Below are positions 1 to 11,135 of a DNA stretch of 64,000 bases, in pieces (position 1 is the first letter of the stretch; each line of letters begins with the position of its first letter). The notes beneath the pieces are model-generated. The model saw nothing but the letters and a program-made list of their open reading frames with translations. It had not been told where the DNA came from and did not search any database. A program made the position numbers and the translations under genes. The DNA is taken from positions 10,847,646-10,911,645 of the forward strand of contig NC_060118.1 in the NCBI RefSeq assembly GCF_021155765.1, read 5' to 3'. The stretch is from Diprion similis. Its lineage: Eukaryota > Arthropoda > Insecta > Hymenoptera > Diprionidae.

Positions 1-23
1 AAACAGTTCGTCCTGTTCTCCAG

Positions 24-320
24 CTGAAGACGCTCACATCCGCCGTCCGAACCGCAAATGCCAACCTCGGAAATGCTGAAGCTGCGGCTCAAGGAGCTCA
101 GCAAGCTTACAGCGAGAAGCAGCAACTCCTCGACGCCGCCAAGCGGCGAGTCGACGAACTATCGAAGCAGCTTCAAGCCGCGAAAATCGATCTCGCCAAC
201 ACCAAGCAGGCCGCGTTGAAGGCCAGCGCTGCTGCAAACGCTGCTAAAGCGAACGCCAACCGGAACAGAAGACGCGTCGCGAATTGGAGATCGTGGAGAA
301 CGAGAAGAAGATACGACTGA
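24..320 (+). CDS. DUF745-family secreted coiled-coil protein, last exon only (5' part outside window)
   Basis: This is the terminal exon of a gene that begins before the window. An acceptor AG ends at base 23 and the phase-0 exon reads 98 residues to TGA at 318-320. The Ala/Gln/Lys-rich heptad-like sequence (LKTLTSAVRTANANLGNAEA, then repeated AKRRVDELSKQL-type helices) matches exon 4 of the next gene along most of its length, so the two are tandem paralogs. The composition fits the insect DUF745 family, secreted Ala-rich coiled-coil proteins of unknown role. The tail differs from the paralog: it is Arg-rich and ends RRRYD. Family assignment is from recognition, not a search. I see no clear AATAAA before the next gene starts 280 bp downstream. 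Confidence 0.75.
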   Translation: MKTLTSAVRTANANLGNAEAAAQGAQQAYSEKQQLLDAAKRRVDELSKQLQAAKIDLANTKQAALKASAAANAAKANANRNRRRVANWRSWRTRRRYD

Positions 321-600
321 TTTAACGATCGATGAAAATATTGTTGTTTTCTTGACGCCATTAAACTTGATTCGCATATATCCTTCCCGTATTTTCATTG
401 TCGAAGTCGACGACTTCAATTTCCAGACTGGCTTTTGTCCTTGGCTGTCAATGTGCGGCAAATTATCGCATGTCTGCAGAGATATCGTCTATGTGTTTAT
501 TGGTGATCAGTTTTTTAGAGAAAATACGCCATTACATTTTTTATTAACTTACCGGGAATTATGAAGAGACCGAAACGTCGGGTTCATCAGCTTTTCTAAC
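321..600. other. Intergenic spacer between the two DUF745 paralogs
   Basis: This 280-bp spacer must hold the 3' end of the first gene and the promoter of the second. I see no convincing TATA box and no canonical AATAAA. Confidence 0.5.
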
Positions 601-2174
601 ATGAAGATACTGCCGATGGTGTTGATATGGATGCGTGAGTTTGCACAACCCTCGACCTCACCCTTAACCTAATCAATCTCAATCCTACGTTTTATATCCT
701 TCCCCTTCACAGTCGTCTTCGGTCATTCCGAAGGGAGAAGATGGCGGCGGTTGAAACGTACGGAGGTGAGTAGTTTTCCATTTTTGATTGAGTCGTTGGA
801 GGTTATGAGAAATGAAGAACCCCTCGACCGATTCGTTTTTTCATCACTTGCCCTCAGCAATTTGGAGTTGACGCTGCAAGGAAGACGAACAAGGTGACGA
901 ACATCGCTCAGAAGGCTGCACAAGAAGCGAAGGCAGCTTCCGACGCTCAGAACATAGCCGGAGCACAAGCTGCTCATCAAGTCAAATCTCAGCTCGCTGA
1001 AAAGGCCGTAGAAGCTGCTAAGGCTGCCGAAGCTGCATTGGCTGGTAAAGAAGCGATCGTCGATCAGCTCCAGGAGGAATTTAAGGAGGCCGAAGCCGTC
1101 GTTCAGGAGGAAAGTTCGTCCCTCGAACATACTCAGTCCAATGTTAATTCCGCTCTCAGAGCTGCTCAGGAAGTTCAACAAGAAGTAAGCGTCGAAATTT
1201 AAGAATCATGGATGTTGAAGATATTCTTGATTCGTTTTATTACGAGATAATCGCACCTTTAGTCTACGTCAATGTGTAAAATAATTATTTATAGAGATGA
1301 CGAAAATACGGAAGAAGAGGAACCGGTTCCAGTGGCTTCGTAAAAAATAGTTTTCTCAATCAATGAAACTCATTACAGGGATAAAATGAACGGAATTTTT
1401 TTCACAATTTTCAAGTGATTTGAAATGAAAGATTGATATTTTTTTATTTTTTCAAAGATCTTCGTGAGTTATAGATGTACTGAAATTGATACAAAGCGTC
1501 GATGTTCGACCAATCAATAGCAAGCTCTTTTAAAATATCCATTTGTAACTATCCTAGCTTCTTTCTTATGGAGGAATTCAACTTTTGATCGTTTGATTAT
1601 AGACTAAATTTCTACAATAATACTTGTAACCTCTGTTATTTGGATAGTATTTCTTTTCAAGGATTTATAATATCTCTTTACGATTTGAAACTAGTCCATC
1701 GTTAATTCCAGTTACTTCTCATCCATTCAATTTTACTACGCATTTACTGTACAAAAAAAAACATGTCAAATTCGTTGTGTCTACATAAATTACAATGTAT
1801 TTTTCTCAAATTTACGATAAAATATTTTAGAAAATATACAGAAATTTATATCATTGTAATCCGCGATAATAATCACATCGATTTTGTTTTTTTTTTCTCA
1901 GTTAAAAACGTTGCGACAGGCGGTTCAAACGGCGAATGCAAATTTGGGAAACGCGGAGGCGGCAGCTCAGGGTGCGCAGCAGGAATTAAGTGAAAAGCAG
2001 CAGCTGGTAGAGGCGGCTAGACACAGAGTGGATGAGCTAGGAAAGCAGCTGCAGTCGGCGAAGGTGGATTTGACTAACACGAAGCAAGCTGCTTATAGAG
2101 CCAGCGCAGCCGCCCATTCGGCGAAGCTTAATGCGAACAGGAACAAACGAGGACAGGTTGGGATTCTGGGGTGA
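601..2174 (+). CDS. DUF745-family secreted Ala-rich coiled-coil protein (complete, 4 exons)
   Basis: The exon model is 601-634, 713-765, 858-1184 and 1902-2174, with GT-AG introns, giving 228 residues. Residues 1-18 or so (MKILPMVLIWMLVFGHSEG) look like a signal peptide; the first intron splits codon 12. A short basic stretch follows (GRRWRRLKRTE), then two long Ala-rich helical blocks with frequent Gln/Lys/Glu at heptad spacing, such as QLAEKAVEAAKAAEAALAGK in exon 3 and QLQSAKVDLTNTKQAA in exon 4. This matches the DUF745 family, which has no known biochemical function. The start is chosen because it is the first ATG giving a signal peptide joined in phase to the helical exons. The last exon contains a possible cryptic donor near 2155 (ACAG/GTTGGG), so the final six residues are uncertain. 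Confidence 0.8.
1185..1901 (+). other. Intron 3 of the DUF745 gene
   Basis: A 717-bp AT-rich phase-0 intron, starting GTAAGC and ending in a T-rich tract plus CAG. I see no other feature in it. Confidence 0.7.
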
Positions 2175-2385
2175 AAGCGAAATTTTCCTCGTCCTCATCC
2201 ATTTTTTCCGTTTTCTAATTATCATTGCACGGTCAATTGTGTACCGGCAGTTGGTTTTTCGTAACTGATGAAGTCCTGCTTTACTCACCGCTGCGGATGC
2301 GATTTATCCAGACGCCTTTCACTCCTTTGGTATCGCAGAGAATATCTGTAACACAGCTATGTGAGAAAATAATAATCATAATAAT

Positions 2386-2391
2386 AATAAA
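2386..2391 (+). terminator. Poly(A) signal AATAAA of the DUF745 gene
   Basis: A canonical hexamer about 210 bp after the stop codon, the first one in the correct orientation after the gene. Confidence 0.55.
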
Positions 2392-2399
2392 GAAATAAC

Positions 2400-4070
2400 C
2401 AAAGTGTGTGAATAAATTTTTGAGAAACGATGAAAAATCAAATTTTCATTCAATTTTTTTACCTGTTCAGGTATTGTCTTCGTCAAAAAACGTTGTTGTT
2501 GCAGACAAATTTCTGAAGAAATTAAAGTATCTTTTTGATTACATTTATCGAGATTAAATTATTTCTTAAAAGAATTTTTTGGAAAACTTTCATTAGGAAC
2601 GTTTTCTCTACCTTTTCAAACGCGACTGAACTTTCCAATCGACCTTTGGAAAATTCTTCAAGAATTTTAAACGATGGAATTAATAACACTAATTTTCTGA
2701 ATTTCACCGTATAAGACCGCATAAATGCGGTGCGCATTACGGTTGCAAAAGGTAATTCCTTACCATTAAGCGGCACGCATACATGCATAAACTCGACATA
2801 ACAATCGGCGAGAATAACCGGGACAATTTTGTCCAAAGAATTATTGCTATCCAACTAACTGGCCGAGTGTCCTTTCACCTGAATGCTCGTGAGTGAACTT
2901 CGATATGCGGACATTGACCAGTCAAGCCAAAGGTCAGGGGGTTCGGGCTCTTTGCCCGGAATCATTTTATCAATGCCGGAAGTTTTTATTTTTTCTTTTT
3001 GTAATTTTTTTTTACCCATTTCGATGCTCTCGGACAATAAGAAGTCAGCCATTTGTATAGGCGTTCGCGAAATCCGGTGTAAAACGCAACTGCTTGTCGG
3101 TTTTCGCAACAATATCGCACGGCCACATCATTGTCTTCGAAACCGGTAATATTGCAGCTCCGGTCGCAGGCTCTACTCGTTGGCCAATAATCCTGCGAAA
3201 AAGGACCGACGGAAAAAGGAAAAAGAGCCGCGAGACACGCAGATTGCAGCTGAGGCATTGAAAGTGAACGATAATTGCACGGAGCACGATCTGGAAAATA
3301 TCGTGTCAGAGGCAACTCCGGCAAAAAGAAAAAAAAAAAAAAAAAAAGGTAGAATGTAGTCGTTCGTTCAAAATCGAAAAATTTGTCGAAACTCTGAGTT
3401 CACCTTCGGATTCGAGATGTCCTGAGAAACTTCGATATTACAAATATGTTTGAATAACCGTGACGAACGTATGACGTCATTTTTTACTGCAGTCCGTTCA
3501 CTTATAACCGTGAGATGTTGACAGGCTAGAATATAAATCACGATTACGAAAATTTCACCCGCGCTTGGTACGTATTTGGATAGAGTAACAACACTCGAGG
3601 TAATGAGTCAGTGTATTTAGTAATGCGTGGAAAGATGGAAAAATCGTTTTGAAAATTAGGTGGGATTTTTCTCTTGCGATTAGAATTTGAACGATTCGTA
3701 GAGCGTCTTGCTGATCAGGTGAAACGAGATCAATTTTCCGCGATATGCAATTAGATCCAATAACGAGAAAGTCTTGATCCGATGAAATTGCCTGATCATA
3801 GAAGATACCGTTAACAATCCAGATCAAAGAATCAAAGTCTGATAAAGTAGAGAGAAGTTGGAGAAAAGTGGCGTCGATTATTACTCTTCGTTTGATTACA
3901 AAATGCACTTTCGGTTATCATTTTGGAAATCGATGTCAACCATGTAAAACATTTTACTTATGTACCGATAAAAGGACGCATCGAATTGCCTTATAAACCT
4001 GACGTGTGAAAATTCCGCACCACTTTAGAAATGAGATTAAGAGAGGATTAATCGCGACGTTTAATAACGG
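2400..4070. other. Gene-poor stretch with weak, Lys-rich coding-like fragment near 3180-3350
   Basis: No gene model can be supported here. Between about 3170 and 3350 the plus strand reads a Lys/Glu-rich fragment (NPAKKDRRKKEKEPRDTQIA) that runs into an A tract at 3330-3347. Stop codons interrupt the same frame just upstream. It could be the decayed tail of a retrocopy or transposable-element protein. I could not assign a family. Confidence 0.25.
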
Positions 4071-4104
4071 AAGCTGGCAGAGCGTTACTCATACAGTGAA
4101 AGTG

Positions 4105-4375
4105 CACTTCGGAGGCCAACCGAAGTGCCCACTTCAGCTTCTTCACCGAGAAGCTGCTGCTCCTGCGGGAGAAGGCTTGTACATCCGTACACGCAATCTG
4201 ATTCTTACACAGGCTTGTGTAATTGTGTTCATGTAGACATTACGGGTGACTGTGTAAGGGGGTCTCATACCTTCGGACGGCTAGCCGTGGTATATCACGG
4301 AGGAAAGAACGGTCTTCATGCTAGTATCATCCTTTCTTTGCGACGGACAAGAAGTTCGCCAAAAGTTGTCCGTTG
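4105..4375. other. Cluster of short perfect hairpins (possible structured RNA or palindromic element)
   Basis: Several adjacent short inverted repeats are visible: 4105-4112 with 4120-4127 (8 bp), 4135-4142 with 4149-4156 (8 bp), 4160-4163 with 4168-4171 (4 bp around TGCG), 4178-4182 with 4187-4191 (5 bp, 4-base loop), 4205-4211 with 4216-4222 (7 bp, 4-base loop), a 12-bp palindrome at 4277-4288, 4285-4289 with 4296-4300 (5 bp), and 4343-4350 with 4366-4373 (8 bp). A stretch resembling a Pol III A box lies at 4074-4084, a B-box-like GGTTCGATCTT near 4389 and a T run near 4410. These Pol III resemblances are weak and widely spaced. No known RNA family was recognised. Confidence 0.45.
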
Positions 4376-4411
4376 AAAGTTGACTTCCGGTTCGATCTTG
4401 GCTTCAGTTTT

Positions 4412-6563
4412 TCCCGTTTTCCCGATATCCGTGAAGCTGAAAGGACTAAGAATAAGGGTTGAAAGTTTGAAGAAGGATACAAAAAGTAGCGGGTGAAGTA
4501 AAATTGTTCACAATTTTTGGAGGTAGATACAGTGTTTCATCCACGGTAATTCGAGGTGGTAAAAGAATCGAGAAAAGTCTTGAACCATGTGAGTATAACG
4601 TCCATTTTATACAGCGAAAATATTTAGACTAAGTATCGTAAAAAGAAATTATTCAACGTATTACAGAAACAGAACGAATTTTAAAGAGTCCTTGGTAATC
4701 GTGACTGGCAAAAATTCGGAATAACATATGTGGCAATTTCTAAGTATCATCTTCTATAGTGATGATGAAGAGAAAGTGAGATAAAAATGGTACAGTGATC
4801 ACGCGAATAATCGTCGATTTAAAATGACGGGTTCAAATTGCCCGAGGTTCATCGACGACGCGGAGGATGAAACGAGCATTAGGTAATTCAAATCGTTCAC
4901 TTTTGGTTCGCCGCGAATTTCGACGTTGATTAAACTCCGAAGTGTCAACCTTGAGGAGACGCGATAATCGTGTTACCGCAACTTTGTCAAGCGGATAATT
5001 GACTCATGCCTCTGTACACCTCTCGTCTAAACCCAAATCCCCATTAATATCCATGGTGATTAGCAATCAGTAGTGCTGATTAGAAGCGATTACTATTTTC
5101 TACAGCATTCAAAGTACCCTAAGTTGTTTCATACTCGACCATCATCGTTCGTCATTCCATCTTCCCACGCGATTGACCTTTCTGATAGTGAACCAGACTA
5201 GCGGGTTCCTTTAAATTTCACGGAAATTGTCCTAAAAAACTGGTAAACGAGTAGCACGTGTTTCGAGTGTAGAATATCATCACCTACATTCAGGGAACTT
5301 GAAACGTAGAAGACATCGAACGCTGAATGTCCTCCTTTCATGTCCTCAAACTCTTAAATCCTTTTGTTAAACCGGAACTCTGAGATCGCTTAGATGCCAT
5401 CACTGATTAGACTTGGAGTATCGATGTGATTCTTTTCCAACCATTGACCACGCCGCGGATCCGCTTTCATTGGGATTAGATTGTTGTGGATAGAAAGAAG
5501 TTGCGGCGTGCGTGAGAGCCAGATGGGTTTTGGGTTTGTCTATGGTTGGTTGTCTGCTGCTGCAGTGGTGAACGGGATCTGAAACGATTCGATTAGGCGA
5601 CGAGGGTAAAAGTAATTCCTTGCAACGATAGACTCACTCGTCGACGAAAACGGAGCGTTTTTTTCGTCCCTTCGCGTTTTTATTTGATGCAGTATAAGTA
5701 CCTCGTTGTTTTTTTTCACGGAGACAGATCCATCCGTGAAAAACGATACCGTTCTGATATTCTGACGCAACTGAATTCATGGCACCTGAATTTGAACTTT
5801 CACATCTCGACCTGACCAACCGGATTCCATTTCATACTTTTACTTTATCCAGTACTTCCGGGTGAAAATAATTGTCCCGAAAAATCCTCCTGGTTTTTCC
5901 GGTTTCACTGGCCCTGAAATGGTCCGAATAATTTTTCACGTTTCTTCTACTCTACAGCGAAATCTTAACACTTTCTCAATTCCGCAATATTTACCTATTC
6001 CAGACTGAAGAACATCAACTTAGCGTGCCGCGTATGCCAAGTGCGGAAATATTTAACGTATTCTCGCGTAATTTTCATCTCACGTTCACTTACTTCTTTA
6101 TGATCTTGTCTTGCGAGCAGGTGCTCCTCCCTTTTGTCTCGCATCCTGCTTTCACTTCTAATAATGACCGTGCAAATGATGACTGGAGCTTCTGTAATGT
6201 CTGAAATACGAGGAAAAGTAAAAATTATAAGGTCAGTTAGTTGCAACGATATTGAGACACATTTTCGACCATTTTACAGCTGCGCCAATTTTATTCTCGG
6301 TCATAAGTTTAACGGACATGAGATATTACGGCCGTTTGGTTTCGGTCTAAATATTTATACCGACATTTACGTACCGCGTAATTGTACACGCGTTGTAAAG
6401 CTGCAACCACGCGTTGATTACCTCAACGATTTTATCGTCGTCTTTGTAATTTCCAGAGAATTAATGCGGTCTGTTTGACATCAACGAGATGAGACGATAG
6501 AATGATGGACGTCGCGGTTGCGCCAGAAGTTTTGACGACAGATTCAAATTGTTGATCTCAAAA
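4412..6563. other. Intergenic region upstream of the CPAP1-A gene
   Basis: AT-rich DNA with no gene I can support. It should contain the promoter of the downstream gene, but I see no clear TATA box next to its start codon. A short open stretch at 4823-4881 followed by GTAATT could be read as a first exon, but nothing ties it to a gene. Confidence 0.4.
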
Positions 6564-9500
6564 ATGGCGACTCCAGTTTTCTACCTCCTCGCCGTTTTGG
6601 TGCTCGGCTTTTTCTTCCACGTCCACGGAGCTGACAAGGTGAGAAGGACAGTTTTTTCTTACCAAGTTTTGACGTTTTAATTTTTCTTTAACCGTACGAA
6701 ACGCGAATTTATCTTCAACCAATTCGCACCAATTCAAAACTGCCAGTTTTCATCAGCGATCTCCGAACAGCTCGAGGAAGCAACTCCTGAAATCCGTTAC
6801 GCAACGACTTACAGATTTCTTGCATTAATATAAACGCGTTACGAGTGACTCTTACATCGATGCAAAATAGTTCACGTTTACCGCACGATCTTACGCTCTG
6901 TTAATTACGCTTGGATTGTTAGAAACATGCATAATTACTTCAACGTTTTAGTCGCGTTATTACACAATATCTACGGAAGCTCTTAAGTTACGTTATTCTC
7001 CGCATGCAATGATGCTGAAATTTTTCTCGAGGGAAATTTTTTCAATGCATAAGTACGTTGGTCATAAAATAAGGACGTATTTTCAAGACTATTTTCGGAG
7101 GATTTTTTTTTTTTTTTTTTTTTTTGTCTACGGTTAAAAAATTAGAAGACTTTTATAGAGAATTTAGAACTGCACATCGATTTTTAGCGCCGTTATTTGT
7201 TGCTATCGCTATCGCTGCTGGCTGTTGTTCGAATCTTGGTTATAATAGCGGTGAACAAAGAGAATGCAGAAGACCTAACGAGTGACGAGTGAAAGTACGC
7301 TGAGAGGATTTACAACCGTAGAATCAGAGTGAACGGTTTTTAATGTCTGGGACATAAAACGCACGTTAAACACGCGTCGGATTTAGACGCGAGATAATTT
7401 TTGTCTGCAATTAGATTCGCTGCACTGGAAGAAATTAGCCTTTAAAATTATACCGATATCAACTGACCGATTCATCAGGAGTCCGAGAATTCATTGGAAT
7501 GATTTGAATTACAGCAAAAGCGACAAATCTTCAGGGAGCAGGTGCTGCCTTCCAAAGGCGGGAAAATCCCCGAAGAAGCCTTTCGCGCTGATCGATTAGC
7601 CCTCAATCGCCTGAACAAAGAAGGAATCACGATCCCTGATGGCGTCGTTCTCGACGCTCGTCATGTCCACAAACACTTCAATCCCTCGGGAGCGATGCCG
7701 GAAGTCCTGAAGGTAGAGAAACGGGTTAATTGGAATTATATTTAATGCGGAGATTCTTGAGTGAAACGATCGGTAAAGGAAAAATTCAAGAGATACGGAA
7801 TACAATAAAAAGTTTATCACAAAATGGATGTCTGAGTTTTTGGTGTGAACATCGATATCTTTGATCGATATTTTCAAAAATAACGTTAGAAAATTTTATT
7901 TAGATTTCATCAGCTTCAAATGCTCAAAGAAAATGAATTTTCTTACGACGATGTACTTGGTTTGAATTCTGTTTTTGTTACTCAGTAAGAGATATAAAAA
8001 TACTTTCTAATAAATAAGAAAAATCAGGTACAGTAAACGAAAAATTGGAAGAAACGTTCGTAAAGGGACCAGAATATTTCAGTCATCAAAAGTCATCCCA
8101 CCGCTGTCCCTAGTTATGCAGTTTATGGTGAAACTGATGAAATCGAACCAACGTACCTCTATTGTTAACAATTTTATAACACTTTGAAACGCTCTGGAAA
8201 ATTGATTCTCCAAGTCCGGAAACACGCGATTTTTCCAATTTCGATTCCCGTCGTTGAAATAAATTCCCGATAAATTTTCTTGACTCATAAATATCACCGT
8301 TCACGATGCAAACTTGTGTTCCAAGGTCTACCTGACCCCAGATGGGCGATACGTGCCTCCGGAAGGTCGCTATCGCTACGAGCATCCGATGACAGTCGAC
8401 ACGACGTACGTGGTTCGACGTCCGACCGAAAGCCAGACGGAAGGGAAATTTGGCAGCGGTTATCGAGGCTCGTTGAATGCACTTTCGAGTCCCTCGGGTC
8501 GTCCCAGTTGCATCAGACCCAACGGACCACGCGTTTTTAAGCCCATCCATGCACCTCTGGTCATCCCTTCGAGGAGCGAGTTCGAGCACAAGACGTATTT
8601 TCCAAATGGCCAAATCTGGGGCCCAGAATATAGCTGGGAAGTGATTTACGATCCGTTTGACGAGTACTTCGTCAACGATATTCCCTACTTCGATTCTCAT
8701 CAGGTATGGATTTTTTAAACCCTTTTTTAAGATCCCGTTGTCCTCAGTTTTTCCAAGAATCACGATTTCGTAATCACCATTCAGCTCAAATATTTTATTC
8801 AATCTTCTTACGAAACATCTTTATACCAAAACTGTGTTGTGAAAACGGTTTTGTTTTAAGAACGATCCAGGATTCGTGACTTTTTTTTTTTGCTACATGG
8901 ACTCTGGAGACTGAAATGAGAGACAAAAATTGTTGGAATATTTTTGGAACCTTGTATACATCGGATTATGAAGTTTGTTTCAAGAATTGAATTGACTGAC
9001 ATTCTTTCATGCAGCTTTGACTGTAGTAGTGAAAGATGATAATTTCAGTATAGCTCGTAGCTTTGATGTAATTACGCCGGCGGTAGCATCAAGACAGTGC
9101 ATCTTAAAACAGTAATGAAAGTGCACAGCGAATTACAACTTATCCCACAGACGTGTCTCGCGCCTTTAAGCTCGGATTACGCGATGCGATTCGCTGCAGA
9201 GAAATCTCAATTTTCAAGATGTGATTTTCACATCAATTGATGGAAAAATAGTAAATCCAAACAGTCAATTCGATATATTATAAATTTGAAGATTACATGC
9301 AAAGTCTCAATTCTGCTTTGTACAAATATTTGGGATAAGAAATAGAGTACTTGTAAAAAGGCCTTGAAATCGAGAGAATCTAATCTTCGAAATATTTAAA
9401 CTCTCACGTTTCTGAGACAGTTTGTAAATAGTTGAAACGTGATGAGCCTCAGCAGGTTATAAAGTGTATCGCGTTATTCACACGATGAACAATATCCTTT

Positions 9501-10891
9501 TCTTCATCTTGAGTTGTATGCGCTTACGAGAAAAGTGAACTTCTTTTCGTGCCTAGTTATTTCAGCAGCAGTTTCTCATTCTATAAAATATTGGCTATCT
9601 AAGGCAAATGACAAAAGAAAAAAAAAAAACACATGAGAAAGAATGTAAAAGTAAAACGTTTGAAATTCTGTTGAAAATTTGGAATCGTAGAATCGCATTT
9701 TTAGTAACTATCAATCAAAATCCATGATCTCCGATCGATTCTGATTTATACAATCGATTAAACACAGTTCAAATAAATTCTCGAATTAACGAGCTACACG
9801 TTATGATATTCTTACGTCTTCTGTTCTGTAACACGTGTTTCGCGCTTTCCATAATCGTGTTGTTATTATTGTTATGATTATTATTATTCAACCGATGCAC
9901 ACATTAGAGGCATTCACTGGCTGCAGCGTTTCATGCATTGCATATCTGCACGTCTTGTGTTCGGAAGCTTATCTTCATTCCCACGAGCTCGTTGCGTAAT
10001 TTGTAGATCTTACTAGATCGATACATCTACGTCACACGCTTGCATCCTAGAACTACCTCACCACGTGCTTCTTGGGACAATTTCTAGCTCCCACCGCGCT
10101 CATTTATTCGTGGAATAAATCATCATTGATACGGATCTGCCATGTGTGTAAAAATATATTTCTTTTTTAACGATTTGTGGAAATTGTAAACATATTTGAA
10201 CCGATTTTTGTTATTTTTCAATGAAAAACTGGAACCCTATCTACATTATTCAATTATGAGAAGACTAGTTTTATAAATAAAACTCATTCGTTGGATTAGA
10301 AAAAATCGCTGTTTCTTTTTTGGTCCATGGAATTGAAAATGGTTCAACTTCTTAGATTTGCAGAGAAATTTTAGTCGTTTTCATTTACAGATTATTACAA
10401 ACTACGAGGGATTTTTGAACGATTATCACGATAGATCTTTCCGTCGGACGTCCGGAATTAGGACGGTTAAAAGAGCAGCTTCTACTTCCGGTTCCAAATC
10501 CGTTTCACACTCGCCGGAAACGGAATTGCCCGGATACACAGGCCTGAAGAGGATACCGAAAACGAAATTTAGATGCGGAGAAAAACGAGGAATGATTCCT
10601 GACCCTGAAACAAAGTGTCAAGTGAGTATTTTTCTTCTTTCATTACGTTGGTGATCGATTTTGTATCCATTGCAATCGATTATCATCTACATGTTTTTTC
10701 GCCGTTTAAATTTATCGCTACTTTGTTTTTTATTGATTTTTTTTCACACGTGACTTGCAATTTTACAGGTATTTCACCTGTGTCGCGAAAATGGAATAAG
10801 CTCATTTCTCTGCGCAGCTGGAACGGCATTCAGCGTGACTAAACAGAGGTGCGAATGGTGGGATACCGTGACTTGCAACTCTGGAAGTTAA
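6564..10891 (+). CDS. Secreted cuticle protein with one chitin-binding type-2 (peritrophin-A) domain, CPAP1 type (CPAP1-A)
   Basis: Five exons are supported by matching phases and splice sites: 6564-6638, 7515-7712, 8326-8703, 10391-10621 and 10769-10891, giving 334 residues. Residues 1-22 are a hydrophobic signal peptide (MATPVFYLLAVLVLGFFF). A long Pro/Tyr/Arg-rich linker region follows. The C-terminus carries one ChtBD2 domain with six cysteines at residues 279, 293, 299, 309, 322 and 330, including FRCGEKRG, KCQVFHLC and RCEWWDTVTC. A single ChtBD2 in a secreted protein is the definition of the CPAP1 class, which binds chitin in cuticle or related matrices. The domain is split by a phase-0 intron after KCQ, exactly as in CPAP1-B downstream, which supports shared ancestry. 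The protein ends four residues after the last cysteine. Which CPAP1 ortholog group it belongs to cannot be told by eye. Confidence 0.88.
6639..7514 (+). other. Intron 1 of CPAP1-A
   Basis: An 876-bp phase-0 intron with a long T run near 7107-7125. Nothing else recognised. Confidence 0.75.
7713..8325 (+). other. Intron 2 of CPAP1-A
   Basis: A 613-bp phase-0 intron. The acceptor is the less usual TTCCAAG. Nothing else recognised. Confidence 0.7.
8704..10390 (+). other. Intron 3 of CPAP1-A
   Basis: A 1.7-kb phase-0 intron, AT-rich. No nested gene seen. Confidence 0.75.
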
Positions 10892-11129
10892 AACGTTGAA
10901 TATACGGACTTGAAACTGTTTTTTTGTATTATTGAAACTGATGAAAAAATTCCCTGTGTCTACAGGAATGTAGAATTATTATTATTTTTGTTTTTCAACA
11001 TTGACTTGACATTTGTACTGTATATAAATAGGGTCTAAATATATAACCTGAGAAGCCATACATTTATAATTATGTAATTGTAAATCGATATCTTTATATG
11101 AATATTTTTGTACACTGTTCGCGTTTTGT

Positions 11130-11135
11130 AATAAA
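11130..11135 (+). terminator. Poly(A) signal AATAAA of CPAP1-A (inside duplicated unit)
   Basis: A canonical hexamer about 240 bp after the CPAP1-A stop. It lies inside the tandem duplication, so a second copy exists at 20041-20046. Confidence 0.55.

Noticed and set aside
4105-4375. SRP RNA, RNase P/MRP RNA, 7SK or telomerase RNA as identity of the hairpin cluster
   Set aside because: None of the conserved core motifs I know for these RNAs was found, and no TTAGG template-like sequence is present.
4832-4850. GGGTTCAAATTGCCCG resembling a tRNA T-arm
   Set aside because: No matching acceptor, D or anticodon arms upstream, and the stem pairing is imperfect.
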